A stretch of 64,000 nucleotides of DNA, taken from positions 1,416,001 to 1,480,000 of the forward strand of contig JAFREQ010000047.1 of the NCBI GenBank assembly GCA_025331565.1, in the 5' to 3' direction. The position numbers and the translations under genes are program-made. This document shows positions 1-14,650 of the stretch, one piece after another; position 1 is the first letter of the stretch; each line of letters starts with the position of its first letter. This DNA is from Holacanthus passer (taxonomy: Eukaryota > Chordata > Actinopteri > Pomacanthidae). The notes beneath the pieces were generated by a model that had not been told where the DNA came from, ran no database searches, and worked only from the letters and a program-made list of their open reading frames with translations.

Positions 1-2953
1 AATATGTTGAAGACAGTGAGTGTGAAGGCCCCCACAGTGTAAAGGATTACAGACAATCACACTGACAGGCGGAGGTTCGTGAACCTCTACAGCTGTGTGT
101 GTCTGACATGACTTTAAAAACCAATGAATAGCAATGAGCATGGACGCTTGAATTATGGTTGTTTCTATCTACTGTGGTTCATATTTTGGGTCTGTTGACG
201 TTTTTGAGTCTTTTAAGATACGAGGATGGAAAAAGTAGAAGGAAACTGTATAATAAATTATTAAACTAAAAATTCTACTGAAATACCCCAGACTGCTCAG
301 TCTCAGTCCATCCACGGCATCCTTTTTATCCTAGTCTGCCCTCAGGGTGGAGGCAGCTTTATGTGTGTGTAAGATATTGATTTGAACTGACTTCAGGTTA
401 AATTATAGTAGTTTATTTTATTTTTTATTTTACAGTAGTTTATCTTATATAGTTTCCTACTTCATTGCAATAGATTTTAAATGAAGTAGAAGTAAATTGA
501 TATCTGAAAACTGACAAAACAATCTCTGATCAAATTTTGACTGTATCATCAGCAGCTGTCACAAAACTGTTGATGTTCAAACCTGCAATTATTCTGAGCA
601 CTTATTGGTCTTATCGACCTTTTCATCGCTTAAGAGTTTTTGCTTTTTTGAAGGTCAGGAAGTGCAGTGTCAGGCTCAAATGTTAAGCTCCAAAACAAGC
701 AAGTAAGTGGACCTTGAGTGAAGTTTTTTTTTTCTCACATGCTGTTTCCAAGGTCAGCATGAACTGTCAGGCTCAACATTCAAAAGTTGTTTAAAATGAA
801 AAAAGGCCAATATGATTTGACAGGATTGTGCTTGTGCAAGCCTGTCATATACTTTTTATCAATATGCACATGTTGACAAACAGTTTGAATATGAGTGACA
901 TTTTTCACATACTTGCTTGTGTACCTGGATGATTAAACACTATATCTACAAGGGGTCAGATCTGGCTGAAATCAGAATATTTTCCTTGAGAACGCTTTTG
1001 CTCAGCTTAAACATAGCTAAAGAGTCATCAGAGATGAGCTCTCCAGTTTCTCTTCAAAATTTTCCCCAATTCTTACTATTGTTTGTTCAGTCTGCTGCTG
1101 ACCTCACTTCAAATGCTGCCTCTGCTCTTTGTGTCCTTAAACGCATCTTGAGCATGCATAGTGTTCAGTTCTGAGGATGCACACATGCCAGGTCCAAAGG
1201 AAGCAGTATATGTGATGTAGTTATCATGTGGACACGTAGTTAAAAGCAATTATATCAGTGCTCTAAGAAATACGAAATGAAGGGTGTGAAAACAAAAGCT
1301 TAGGCCCTATTTCAGTTGAGTGCAACAATTATGAGACATCAATGGTGTAACAGTAGCACAAGTAAAAGGTTTTATCTCACCAGCAAAGTGACTCAATATT
1401 GTTGGTTACACAACAATAAAAGCATTAGCTAACCTTAACTACAATAAGCTACTGGTCATGGTCAAGTAAGGCTGCAGCAACAAAATTGCTTCTTAATTCA
1501 ACTTCTTCATTGTAAGTTATTTCTTCTTTCAGTTCCACAGTCTTGCTTTTTTTGCTCCAAGAATTGTAAGCTTATATGTAAAAGGAAAGGTCACTTTTAT
1601 TTTCATCATGATCCCATATTTGAATACACATAATACAACAGACTGTGTGGTGTGTATGGTCTATTAAATGTTTCCATCTGCGGTGCTTTTAACGCTGTTG
1701 GACCTGTGTATCAGACATCAACAATGAGACACAAAATGACTGAAAAGCTGCCAAAAACCGACGATGGCTATAATGGTGAATATCCTCCTTTCTGTCTGTG
1801 ACACGCTGTCGGTTCAACATGGAGCAGTGTTTCAGGTGGTCACCAGTCAGTACCCTCCCTCCCACAGCAGCGACAGCACTGGCCAGATGGGAGGTTGTTG
1901 AACACAGCTACAGCTTTAGCTGCAGCCAGCTGGAAGGGTGTTGAGAAGTGTTTAGGAATGGATGCAGAATCTGTCGCCCCTCTGCTTCACAGCCCCAGCT
2001 CAGTCTGAGCTTGTCTGCACACAACTACAGCTAATCTCCAACCCTGCTGGAGATCGGAGATGTTGCCTCCAAAAATGTTAAATTCAAGATTCCAGGCATT
2101 CATGGGTTTTTTTGTGGCAGCTCGTTGTTACTGGCTATCCACCAATAGATGTCTTGATCGACTGAGATTTGCCCCGTCATCTTTACCACATGCCCGACCC
2201 TCTCCACGATTCATCTCTCTTGTCTCCTGAAAGGTTTTAACATAATCCAAACAATTTTTTGAGAAGTATTTCAGACTTGTTTTGAAACATAATTTAAGCC
2301 TTCAGTATTTGTTTTATGTGTTTATGTCTGGCTGAGCTACCAGATGGTTACTTTCTAAGTCTTGGTAAGCGTGGCTCTTTATACAGCCATCGCTGTACTG
2401 CTGTGGCTGTGATGCCACTGTGGTGTTTGTACTGTACAATACGTGTGTGTGTGACAGACAGAAAGACAGAGGAATAAGTGGAGATAGAGTGGTGTTTTGT
2501 GTATGTGTCTGTTTATATCTGCGTATGAAGGGAGAAAGTGTGTGTGCCAGCAGAAGTTTATTTTTGCCACTGAAAATGTAAGTCTGTCTGAGTGTTTGAG
2601 TGCCCGACTGTTCCTGCGCTGGAGTCTTCTTCTACGTCTTAGAATAAATGTCGGCTGGCTAGTGCGAGTTTACGTTTGTGTGTGTTGGGTGTGCACGTGT
2701 CAATTAAGGTCTATGTGCTCATGAGCGTTTGTACGTGCACGTCCCAGCAGCCCAGGACGTCTCCCCAGTTCTGTTTATGCTAGACTGGCTGACCCACCGA
2801 GTGCCCCAGAGCTGTCACATGACTGTGTTAGCCAGTCACATGGGACCCTGCGACAGAGCAGCACAGATGAGGCGCCATGCTGCCTTCTGCCTGCCTGTGT
2901 GTGTTTGTCTTAATTATTGCATGACTGCATACTTTTTGCCTTGCTGATATTTT

Positions 2954-2956
<3 letters not shown>

Positions 2957-2989
<33 letters not shown>
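2957..2989. repeat. (TG)n microsatellite
   Basis: About 16 perfect TG units, seen directly. No gene lies nearby. Confidence 0.95.
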
Positions 2990-2991
<2 letters not shown>

Positions 2992-5900
2992 TGATGTGCC
3001 TTCCCCACTTAATGAACTCCTCTGATCAGGCTCCGGAGGTAGAAGTGTGAGAGAGTGTGTTGCTTACACAATCAGACTGTATCCTAAAGGTAAACTCATA
3101 GACATTCAGGTTGTCGACAGCTAATCTAGTCTCATCTTTGTGTACTGGTGCACATCGTTTCTCATTATCCACAGAGTTGTAAGCATAGTAATAAAAAAAA
3201 AAACTCTAATGCAAAAATTGAAGGGTACAACAGTCTGTCCTGATTTGCTCTTACTTGCCAGAAAATGACATATCCTGTATCACCTGTACCCCAATCTAAT
3301 ATAATGATAATCTGTCTGAGAAGATGCAATATTTGTCTCTTATTTGGTACACAATGCATTACTACGACTAATAAATGTATAAGAGGCTGCAAATTTTACG
3401 GAATATAAAATGTGTTTGTAATAACAGTGTGCTCACTGTGCATAGGTGCAGGGCACGAAAGCACCTTCACAGGCAACCGAAATCAATTTTAAAAATTAGA
3501 TTTTAAAGTGAAACCGTGCACCGTTTGAAAGATGAGATAACACATTCTTCCTCTTACAAATGGAAAGTTGAATTCATTAGCAATAAAACACACTGTTGCT
3601 TAATTCAATGCACTCGGGGGTGCAGACATTACTGGGTTAAATCATTGACCTCTACTTATGTTACTGCTGCACCATCACATCAGAGATAAGCATTTCTTTA
3701 AATCACAAAAGTAAAACAAGTACATACACCTCAACTCACCAAGGCACATATTTGTTGTTTCCTGCCTTCCTGTGGTTCTGCTGGCTCTCAGTTAGGTCGG
3801 CAAATAATAATGTTTTTGAGGTCACAGTCACCACTGTAAAATGTGCACAGTCTTGCTCTCATGAACTGCTGTAAATGGATGTACATTTTTATGAAACACA
3901 ACTTCTCACAAACAACCTAATATCTTGAGAACAGTTGGTAAAAGACTAAATTATTTACAATTTGCAGTAATCATTGTGGAAAGAAGTGTTTACTGCAGGA
4001 AATAAATGTGACATCCGCCTTCTGAAGACTATTAATTAATCTATGACCTCTATCAGCTGTCAATAGAAGCAGCAGAACAAGCGCTTAGCAATGGGCTGTT
4101 GTTCCCTCTGTGTCGCCTGTCAGACAGCAGCCTCCTACACAGCTGTCGATTGCTGGACATGTCCCCGTCTGCAGTGAGCCAACCGCCGGTGATCAGCACG
4201 AGACACCATGACGGTTGGTCCCCTCAGCTTGGCGAATAACTAACTGAGCCAACTACAGATGTCTTAACAATATAATCAGTCTAGGAGACAGCACAAAGAC
4301 GCGTTAAAGCCTCCTTGGGAGCCAACCAGGAGTAGGCATCAGCCTGGCAGCCCAAAAAAAAAATGCCAGACAATGCCAGATGCCTGATAAGAAGCAAAGC
4401 AGTCTGCCAGGCAGCTAGATACCAACCAAGCAATAACACATATCCCAACAGACTGCCCTGTATTAGCTTGCTTCCTGTTAGCCACCTGGCAGGTTCCAGC
4501 AGCCTGCAAGGCGATATCATTATTACCCTCCTGCCAACTTTGTGACATTTCTGGAAAGCAGTGTAATAATAATCTGCCATTAGCTGTTTGACATCTGTAT
4601 TTATTCTGACCACCAACAGTGCCGTTCCTCCTTAAATAGACCTAAATCACTTGAATGGCACTTTGTATTTTGTTGAGCTCCACTTGAGGCTCATTCCTTT
4701 GTTAATAGCCCGTCAGTTTTTCCCTTTTCTCTATCCAGCATCTTGTAATATAACGTCCCACCATCCCAGTGCTCACAGGTGTCATTCTGTCTGAGATCCA
4801 CAGCCTGATTTAATTTTATTTTATTTTCCATGTATTTTTTCAAACAGTAGTTTATAGAATGATGTGATCAGTTGTTTTCAAACTAAGACAAAGGCCGAAT
4901 TTTAGGTGCGTTCTAAATGTCTTTGGTGTAACATATTCCATGAGAGAAGATGACATGTAACACAACATACAGAGGCGGATTAGGATGCCCTTAAAACAAC
5001 TCAAAAGGTTTTTATGTGTGACTTGTTTACAGTGCTACTTCTTGTTCAGTCGAGGCAAGTCAAGCGTACCTGAGTAATTGATTTAATATGTTGTCATGTT
5101 CATTGTACGGCCCCAAGGTCTTGATCAAGGCAGTGACCACAGCACGTTAAGATGTTTTGGTAGAGTCTCATTCTGCTCTGTATTATTTACCTAACAAATG
5201 TTTACATTTATTAGATGCCCGGCAATTTGTTCCAACCTTATGATGTATGTTCAAGTCCTTTATTGTGACTGGTACAGGGTCAGATGAATTTTCCAGGATT
5301 AGCATTGCCTCAAAACATGCGTTAACATGTGACATGATAAATACAATCAATAGAAACCAAAGTACACTTTCAACACAGTTAAAGTCGTAATACATTTATC
5401 TCTGTATCTCTACAGAACTTTTGAGCCTAATATGCCAGGAGTTGATATAATGTAGTCGATCCTCTTTGCCAAAGCAGAGTATTTTGTCCAATGAATCAAG
5501 AAGTCCACATCTCAGGGCAGAAAAAAGTGAAATCTTACTATAAATATTAATGTATTTTTCACATTAATAAATCACGTTTCAATCAGTTTTGCTAAATCTC
5601 AGGGGTAGCAAAAAACCTTTGTGTGGAAAAGTATAATTTCATATGGCATTAAGCGTGTGATGATTGCTTGCTATATAGTGCATGCCGGTTTGGGAATTTT
5701 GATGTAGGTCGCTCAGCAGGGGGGCAAAACCCACTGAGCCCACTGGCCTCTCACATCAAACAGAAGGCCATACAGCCTGAGGTCTCAATAGACTCTTACT
5801 AGTTTAGTTTTCATCACCGCTGACCCTTCCTAATAACACAGTATGTCCTCTGTAGCTACATTATAGCGTTTTAATAAATTATTCTTTTGAAGGAAATCAA

Positions 5901-6547
5901 TTCAAATGAAAGCAGACATTTTGTTTTTGCCTGTTTTGTTTCCGTGTCCTGTTCATGCAACCGGCTAATCCTCCCCAGTGGTAATAATTTTATTATGACG
6001 GATTAATAAACAATTTATGGGTCAATTTATCATTTATCTTTGAACTGCTGCCACAGTGCGTTAAGCCCTCGTATGTGTTTTCATCCTCCCATTAAGAATA
6101 ATGTCTGTGCTGCCTCTTATCATAAGCTGTGTAAATACAGGGCACTGATGCGACTGTAGCTTGGTCTTTATCTGATTTCTGTAAAACGTCGAGGGTGATT
6201 GTGATCATGTGGTTTACTCTGACTGGAAGCCAAACACTGCCAAAACAACAAATCTTTGTTTTGCTGTTTCCTTCTTTTTATCAGCAGATATATTGTCAGT
6301 CCACAAAATCCTTGTCAGGGTAATTTTCTCCGTATTTATTAAGTGACATGAATTCATTTTGTGCTCTGCTCACTTGCAAAGACCAAAGTTGTTGCGTGAA
6401 ATTGATACCATGTTTGTTTTGATAACGGCGTAGCACCTTATTACTGGTCCTTGTCATTCCCGCTGTATCTCTGGGCGATACACGGCAGACAGGACAGACG
6501 TCACATCAGCACGGAACACTCTGTTTCCTTCTTTATCTATGCTAATG

Positions 6548-6561
6548 GTTGCCCCGGTGAC
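6548..6561. promoter_or_regulatory. Possible RFX X-box
   Basis: GTTGCCCCGGTGAC has two inverted half-sites, GTTGCC and GTCACC on the other strand, separated by CC. This fits the palindromic RFX-family X-box pattern (GTNRCC, 0-3 nt, RGYAAC-like). It lies in a locally GC-richer stretch of unique sequence. A single motif match in 64 kb is weak evidence, and no adjacent promoter is recognised. Confidence 0.2.
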
Positions 6562-7683
6562 AGCATCCTCGCGGCTGCCGTAGAGACCCTAGCATCAGAA
6601 GCAGCCCTGCTGTCGGCTTGAACGGGCCTGTTGATTCACTGTTACCTCAAATAGGTGAGGCCCGTGCATTGTTTCTTTTCATCTAATGACTGGCCTAGCG
6701 TTTGGATGGCTTTAGTTTGTTGTTTTGATGTAAAAGGTTGACATCTGAAGTTGAAAGCTCAACTCAAGTGAGTGTCTCGATGCTAAAAGTTTATGCTATA
6801 AACTCTGATCTCTAATGATAAGCATATTATAAGACTTCTCCTTTAATCTTTTCTCTCATTTTTTGATTTGAAGGACATTTGTCAGGTTTTGGGGTTTTAG
6901 TTTAGTTACTTCCTGTTTTATGTTGAAAGAGTATGTCCTCAGGTGTGTGGCTTTAGTTTACTCCGTGTCCTTGTGTTTCCCACTTTTGTGATTCCTGATT
7001 AGTTTCACTTGTCGCTCGTTAGCTTTCCCTCACTAGTTTTATTCAGCATGTATGTTCCCCTCTCTCACTGCCGGTTCATCTTTGTACCATGTGGGAAGTG
7101 GTCCACCTGTGTTCTCCAGTGTTTTTTGATCTTTTGCTTAGTTTTCCTGGACCTTGCCTGTTTTTCAGAACTTCAGATTCTTGCTTGCTCCTTGTTGGAT
7201 TTGTTTGCCTTTCTGAAAGCCCTTTCACTTTTGATTTTGTAAATTAAATCATTAAACTTCAACACCTCTGCCTCTAGCCTATGCATTGGGATCCTATTTC
7301 TTACTTAACTGTTTCTCTACTTGCCCAATTGTCACAACATCAAATCAAAGCCTTGCTACACTGCAAGCGTCCTGAAGTAGAAATTGCACATAGATGGTTC
7401 AAAAGGCTCTCAGGTTCTTAATTTGTTGATTATACAACACCAAGAGAGCCAAGAAGGAACATTTATTCCTTCCTTTTCCTTTGCTTCTAGCAATCTCCAG
7501 TAAGGTGTCAATACAAAGTGCGTGACATAGAGCTTGACACTGCAATTCTTTTCCGTTTGGGACTGAATTGACCCGAACGCCCAGAATGTTCGACTTAAAC
7601 AGCTGTGAAGAGTGACATTTCAGCTTGACATTTTGTGACTTTTTGTGCTTCTCCACCTCCACACCAGTCCAAAGACTATGCAC

Positions 7684-8070
<387 letters not shown>

Positions 8071-8935
8071 ATAACTTCACAGAGAAGAGCACACATACAT
8101 TGTAATAATTAGCAACATACAGAGTATTTTACCTACATTCCATTGAGCTCAATTTAACATCATATTGTTGCATCAGGCCTTCTACCAAGTGTGCTGCTGC
8201 GTCAAGGCAAAGCAGCTCCCATGTGACATCCCAAAAGAGAAATCACATCAAGTCAGGTAGAGGATGATGAGTGATGAGTTGAAGTCTTTTACTACGTTTT
8301 GCTTTAGGCCAAGGTAAAGAAGAGGGCGAATCCTAAGAGATAGTGTAGGGTTTCAGCATCTGTGGTGCTTTTTTCTTGCATTAAATTCATACAATTTAAT
8401 GAATGTTTATGTGCTATGATTTATTATTGATTGGACCAGAAAGCTGAGAAAACATCACTAGAATATTACAAAAAGTACTCTTATTTACAAATTCTGAATA
8501 TTTTTCAAAAGCTGTTCATGAGATAAACAAAATTCTTGTATTTTGTTTCTCGCATGCCTGAGCTACAGATCTAATTTTCTCCTTCTCTTCCTTCTGTTTC
8601 ACACCCCTGTCTACACTCATTTTTACCTTTCAAACATTATTTTATTTCAGAGTTGATGATGCTGACAACATAAATGTTAGTTTAGTTGAAATTGCAAAAG
8701 CCTTCACAATAGTGCCTCCATTATTTCAGATAAACCAAATGACTGTATAGTTCAGCCTTCCAGAATTTTTCTTGTCGAAAAACCTGATCAAATTTGACTT
8801 GTTTTTTGCATGAACGTGTCTGGTGACAGTGAGCAGGTATCGACAGAGTGAGTGTGTGTGTTCCTTTCAAATGCTGGAGCTGGTGATGCAACTTACAGAA
8901 ACCAAGGTGCTTCACTATTAGCCATTAGCTATTTC

Positions 8936-8964
8936 ATCCATCCATTCATCCATCCATCCATTGG
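8936..8964. repeat. (ATCC)n short tandem repeat
   Basis: Imperfect ATCC/ATTC units are visible. Similar short tracts occur near 11750-11780 and 11941-12010. Confidence 0.8.
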
Positions 8965-11900
8965 CTGTGACGAGGTATGGCAGTTAGCACACCTTGGCTT
9001 TGCTTTGTAGATTAAGTGAGAAAAAAGCCATCAAAAATTAAATTAGTATAATGATCAAATGATCTTTTCTGTTTTCATATAACTATTAAACCTCAAAATT
9101 CACCTCCCTTTTTATATTCACTGTTGATATGGTTTTCGGTTGCAGTCAGTTCACACATTGGGTAGCTGTTGTCGTCAGGCAGTTTTTCTCACACTTTGGC
9201 TTCTTCCAAGTGTTACTGAGAAACGATGGCACACTTTCCCATATCTCTACTCATTATAACCCTTTCAGAGAATAACAAATATCTCCACCTGCAGTGAGAG
9301 AAATTAGTATAAATACAATGTTTTAGATACCCAGGTATCCTAATAATGGTATGATGTCACACCCTGCCTTGCCATGTTAACATGCCTGCCATCCACCCAT
9401 TCATCCATCCACCCTGACTGATAATTTGAGCTTCATCTCACACAAACAGATGGACGCTCTGGATCACTTCACTGCTGTCAGATCCTGTCAAAGCGACAGT
9501 CCTGGTCACACTAATCTGTTGGCAAATATGGAAACTCACAAATGCCTGAGTGAACCTAACTAACTAAAATTAACATGAAAAACATGTTTTTTTTTCAGTT
9601 ATCGACTTGTCACTGATCAGTGATTCTCCTTTGATCATCGGCCATTGATCTGTTTACCTGACCATCCATCCGTTTGACAATCCATCCAAATTGTTTCCTG
9701 TTCTCGCCTCCACACAGACAGATGGATGCCCTGAATAGTTCCAGGAAATGGTTACATGTCCGTCCTGTTGGATGGCCTCACTCTGTTGGACAAAACCTAC
9801 TGGCTTGAGACCATCCTTACTCCCACTGAGTCTCGTACCACATTGAGTATATCTGCGCTTTGACTTGCCACCAGCACTCCCACTCCAAGTCTTTATTTTT
9901 AAGGAAAAATGTCAGTCATTTAAAAACATTGGCACTGAATTAAAGAACCTTATTTTCTCATCCACAAACAAATCACTCTTCTTGTCAGGGATCTTACACA
10001 TGTGGTTTTAAAGTATGCCATTTATTTGCCTTGCCTTTCAAAAATTACATAACCTCAAAGCGCACGGCCAATAATTAAACTTGAACACGTAGGCAAGGAT
10101 TTTGTGTGAAAATATATTTGCCTCTCTGCTTGAACAAGCAATCATTTATTTCATATTTATTTATATGTAAGAGGTAAACAAGGATAGAATATTGGACTCT
10201 GTCTTTCTGTGTGTGTGTTTTTCTGTTTCTTCTTCTTTCTTCTTTGCCCCATACGATAGTGGTCAACAATACAAAGAGTCTAGACAGAGAGTCAGTGCTA
10301 GTTGGCCAAAACTAGAGCTGTGTAATATCACAAGAAACATTCACAAACAATCACCATATTTTGCCGACCGTCTTAATCTGTGCTTTGTTGCTTTTGAGAT
10401 GTCCAAACCACTTGTTTAATTAAGGTGGTGTTACCCTTCTTGTCCTCAGCTTTGGAGGATAACCTCAATTTCATCGTCGCTTTCGTGCCCCTTGATTCCA
10501 CTCATTTTTTTCCTCTCTCCAGAACACATCCACTTGCACATCCACTTTCTTCAGTGGTAGCTCAAACAATATTTTGCAGTAGGATTTGGGCATGTACTTT
10601 GACCAAAGCCAGAACCTGCAGACTGACTGGCTGTTGTCACATTTATTTCTGCTGTGTGTTTATCACCATCATGATCAACATAATTTTGATCATAATATCA
10701 TATAGAGAATGCTTTATTGCCCAGCGCTAGTTAAAACCCAAACTGCAAAACTAGTTAAAACATTTCTTTCACTACTCCTAAATCCTGGATGGCAACAATC
10801 TGTACACACTTTTTAGTCTTGTCAGTAAAATACAGCATATGATTGGAGATGGTGAAAAAATCTTGTGCAGAAGGCATCTCAGCACATTGTGTTCTTTTGT
10901 TTCATCACTTTCTAATGCTGCACGATTTTCTGTATGCAACTAACACCACTATTTTGCTTGTACTAATGAGGTGACACTACAGTGTCTTCATTACTGTGGA
11001 TCATGTGACTCTGTAAAGCAGCCCAATCCTATAAATTAGACTAGAAAGCCTGGTGTAGTTTTGTAGTAAGAAATCATGCCCAGTACAGTTCTAAGACGTA
11101 TTACTTTTCATCTGTCCTGTCTAATAATAACTATAATGAAAACTTGCCACCAGTTGGCCAGTTGGCAGATTCAGCTAATCAGACTCCCCCTCCCCACTTT
11201 TCCCTCTGAGCTTCATGGAGCTGAGAACCAATTGGCTCAGTACCATTCGCACACTTTCTAACCACCTGTCCTGCTCACAGTCAGTGTGGCAACATAGATC
11301 AACTCTGCCTGGCTAACAGCTTCAAGTAAACCACACAGGACTGAGGAGGCCAAAGCCATGACCATACACCGTAGACATTTACCATTATATTATCACCGGC
11401 ACCTGGGAGTGGATAATCTGAATGGTCAGAAAGCTTGTAGTGACCTGGCAAGGCTTTACAGGGTTGTGCTGGCATCAGCAGAGATTCAGTGGGGCATCAG
11501 TGGACACAGTGCCAGCTGGCAAAGCACTATGGTCAATACATAACATGACACTAGTCTAAAGCCTTGTAAATGGCCTGTGGCGCTTTGTGCACCATTTCCA
11601 TTTGATGATTCTCATAATCTGCTATAAGCTGAATGTTCTCACACAGAAATAGGCAAAATGTGTCCTGTGTGTTTTGTCCAAATAGATAAAGCAGGTCAGT
11701 TCTGCTCTGATCCACATTTATCCATCTTTAATCCACAGTTTACGTTCTACCAACCATCCACCATCCATCCATCCAGCCATCCTGTCCATATTTGTTCTCA
11801 GTGGAGGTTCTCCTTTCCTAGCGTTTTGTCAGAGGTCTGATGGTAGAGTCGCATATGTTGCTCTCAGCCAGAGCAGGTGGCTAGCTGTTGGAAGAGAAAA

Positions 11901-14650
11901 CACTCAAAACACTGCTAACAGTTATGCATATGGTACAGTCCTTCCATCCATCGCACCATCCATCAATCCATCATTCATTCATCCCTCCATCTACCCATGT
12001 ATCCTTCCATTACTCCATTCAATCAAATTGATTCCTGATAACGATCCAAACACATTTGTTCCATTCTTAACCCAGTTATATTGTTACTAATGGCATATAT
12101 TGAATAAACATTGGAATAAATATATAAATATATATCCAAATCAAAGCAGACAAGACCATCATAAGATCCTTAAGACAACAATTATGTTTTGGTTCTATAG
12201 AGACCAGTATTCTGGATGCAAAGAAGCATTGCTTGAAGCTGCATGCATTCAGTTTTGGGCCACTTGGGGGCGGCAGAATAAGCTGTAAGCACAACATTGA
12301 CATGTTATCATAATTTAGCTGTAATGGCAAATCCTATCAAACAATTGCCTATTTACGCATCCAGCAGTCAGAAGAACATTAGCATTTATGTGGAGTTTCT
12401 GTCTACCTGACAAATGTAAATCCAATATTCACTTTTTTAGCTCTGTTTTGATCCCCACCAGTTCATGAGGGAAATATTTGGGTCTTTAGTGGCTAAATTC
12501 ACCACTATGTTCACCTGCTACTTGTTAACATCAGTTGTGTGCTGTTAGGTGCAGGTCGTGTACAATTTGTTCATCAGAGCAAAACAGTAAAAGATAAATG
12601 CTCTGTAAAGCCAAAAGGTATCGCAGTATGGGGTGATAATTCTCTGTAGGATCATCATGACAAGTGACAATACATGTAGTCCTTAGATCCATTGTTCAAA
12701 TAAACTGTACATATGTTGTTAACCATGTCAGCAGGTGTGTTCAACTGTGGGTGAGAGGTTCACACTATGTCTGGAGGATACTCCTGCAGCATATCAAACA
12801 ATCCTTCTTCAAACGTGGTGTTAGCAGGAGTCTTTGAGTTCAGGCGGAACTTGCTATCAGCATTTATTTCCTTTCGCATCGCCATCTGTTTCGAGCCAAC
12901 AAAGAAACACTACACGCTGAAAAGCTGCAGTGGTTCTCGATGAGATGAATTGCTGCAAAAAGAAATACAGCATTTCAGTTAAGTTTAACAAGCATGTTTC
13001 TGTGCTCTCCCTGTGGTGCCCGAGTAATTGCCCCTGCCATTTCTGTCTTTGTTGTTTTCTCCGCTCTCAAACTGACTGATGGAGCTCTGCATGCCGCCTC
13101 TAACACACAACATAGACCCCCGAAGAAACTGAAATGTAAAGTGTCAGTAAATTGATTTCCTCTTTTAATGACATTTATGATACGACACCCTATAACAAGG
13201 AACAGATTGCTCAGTGGTGGTAGTTAATAGCGGGGTGGTTGAAATGCTTTATAGCAGGTGTCCAGACGATATAGAGCAGCTAAGCCCGGAGCTAGTTCTG
13301 TAAAGCCTCTCTTGCTCACAATCACTGTCTTTTAATTAACCAATCCTCCGCAGAGACATGGGGAGCGTGGGAAGTGTGCGACACACATGCACGCTTAACA
13401 CATTCGCAGGCTGAAATGAGTGTGCGCTTCAAAAACAGCTCTGCCTGGCGTTCCCTTCCCCCTTATGATATTTTGCGTCGGGAACACGAGAAACTCGCTG
13501 TCAGCCTGGAGTGACGCCAAAGCCAAACCTTTCTACTCAGAACAAGTGAGCAGATGCAATAAACTGTGTCACCCAGTCAGGCAGCCAGCGAGCCGGTCCG
13601 ACAGTCAGCCTTGTTTTTTCGCATCTTTCAATCCCACTAAAGCAAGGTGCCTTTGAGACTGAATGTATTAGGCAGGATAATCGCCTCAGTCTGCCAAACC
13701 TTCAGGCTTTGTTGAGGCTACAGGGAAGATGAAGACAGTTCATAGAATGGAGATAAAGGCCGAAGCTAAATGCTTTGACTGGATGCTATCTTTGCTGCCC
13801 CATTTCCATAATCTGACTCATTTGGTATCAAATTTAAAAATTGAAAATGACTTCATAATACTTTCATTACTTACAAATAACTCAGACCAAACTTTGCTTA
13901 GAAACTATATTTTAGTGTCTTCAGTATTGGCCTGAGCTATGAGCTGAGCCTGAGCCTGAGTGTCTGTGTATGTTCTAGGAATAATAAATCCACGGGCTAG
14001 CATGGCTAACCTAACAGATCAGATTAGTATCTGTGAAATCACAGCTGAATAGGGAGTGGGTATGTGTGTGTGTCCCAATTTATGCACTCTGGAACATCTA
14101 AATTAATTCCCTATGCTTTATCCTCTAAAAACATAAGTGACCTACTTTAGACATTATTACTATTGTCCCACAATTTCAGTTTTAGAGTTATTTTATAATC
14201 CCTTTGGATAAGTGTGTGTGTGAGACAGAGGAAAAAAAGAGGAAGAATATGCATATGTGTGTATTTGCCCGAGAGCAGAGGAGAAGTATGTATGCTCTCA
14301 TTATGAGTGTGTTTGTGTGTGAGTGTGAGTGTGAGGAGAGCAATTTTAAATCTCCTGGCAGTTGGGACAGTTGTGGTGGCATTATGAGGAATAATGATTT
14401 GAGGACTCCAGCTGTGTGTTTGCATGCCTGTGTGTTTATGTGTGTGGAAAGACACATGCTAGATGAACGGAATACTAGATACTAGATAAACAAAGAGCTG
14501 AAAATGAAGTCATTGTCCAGCCTGTGGGTTGGATGAGTCAAAGACTGATCACAATGTTTCTGCTGTCCAGAACTCCTAATGAAACACTATTTCTGCTTTT
14601 TCTTTCATCCGCTCCTTCCTCCATCTTTCCTCTCTCTCATTCTCCTACAG

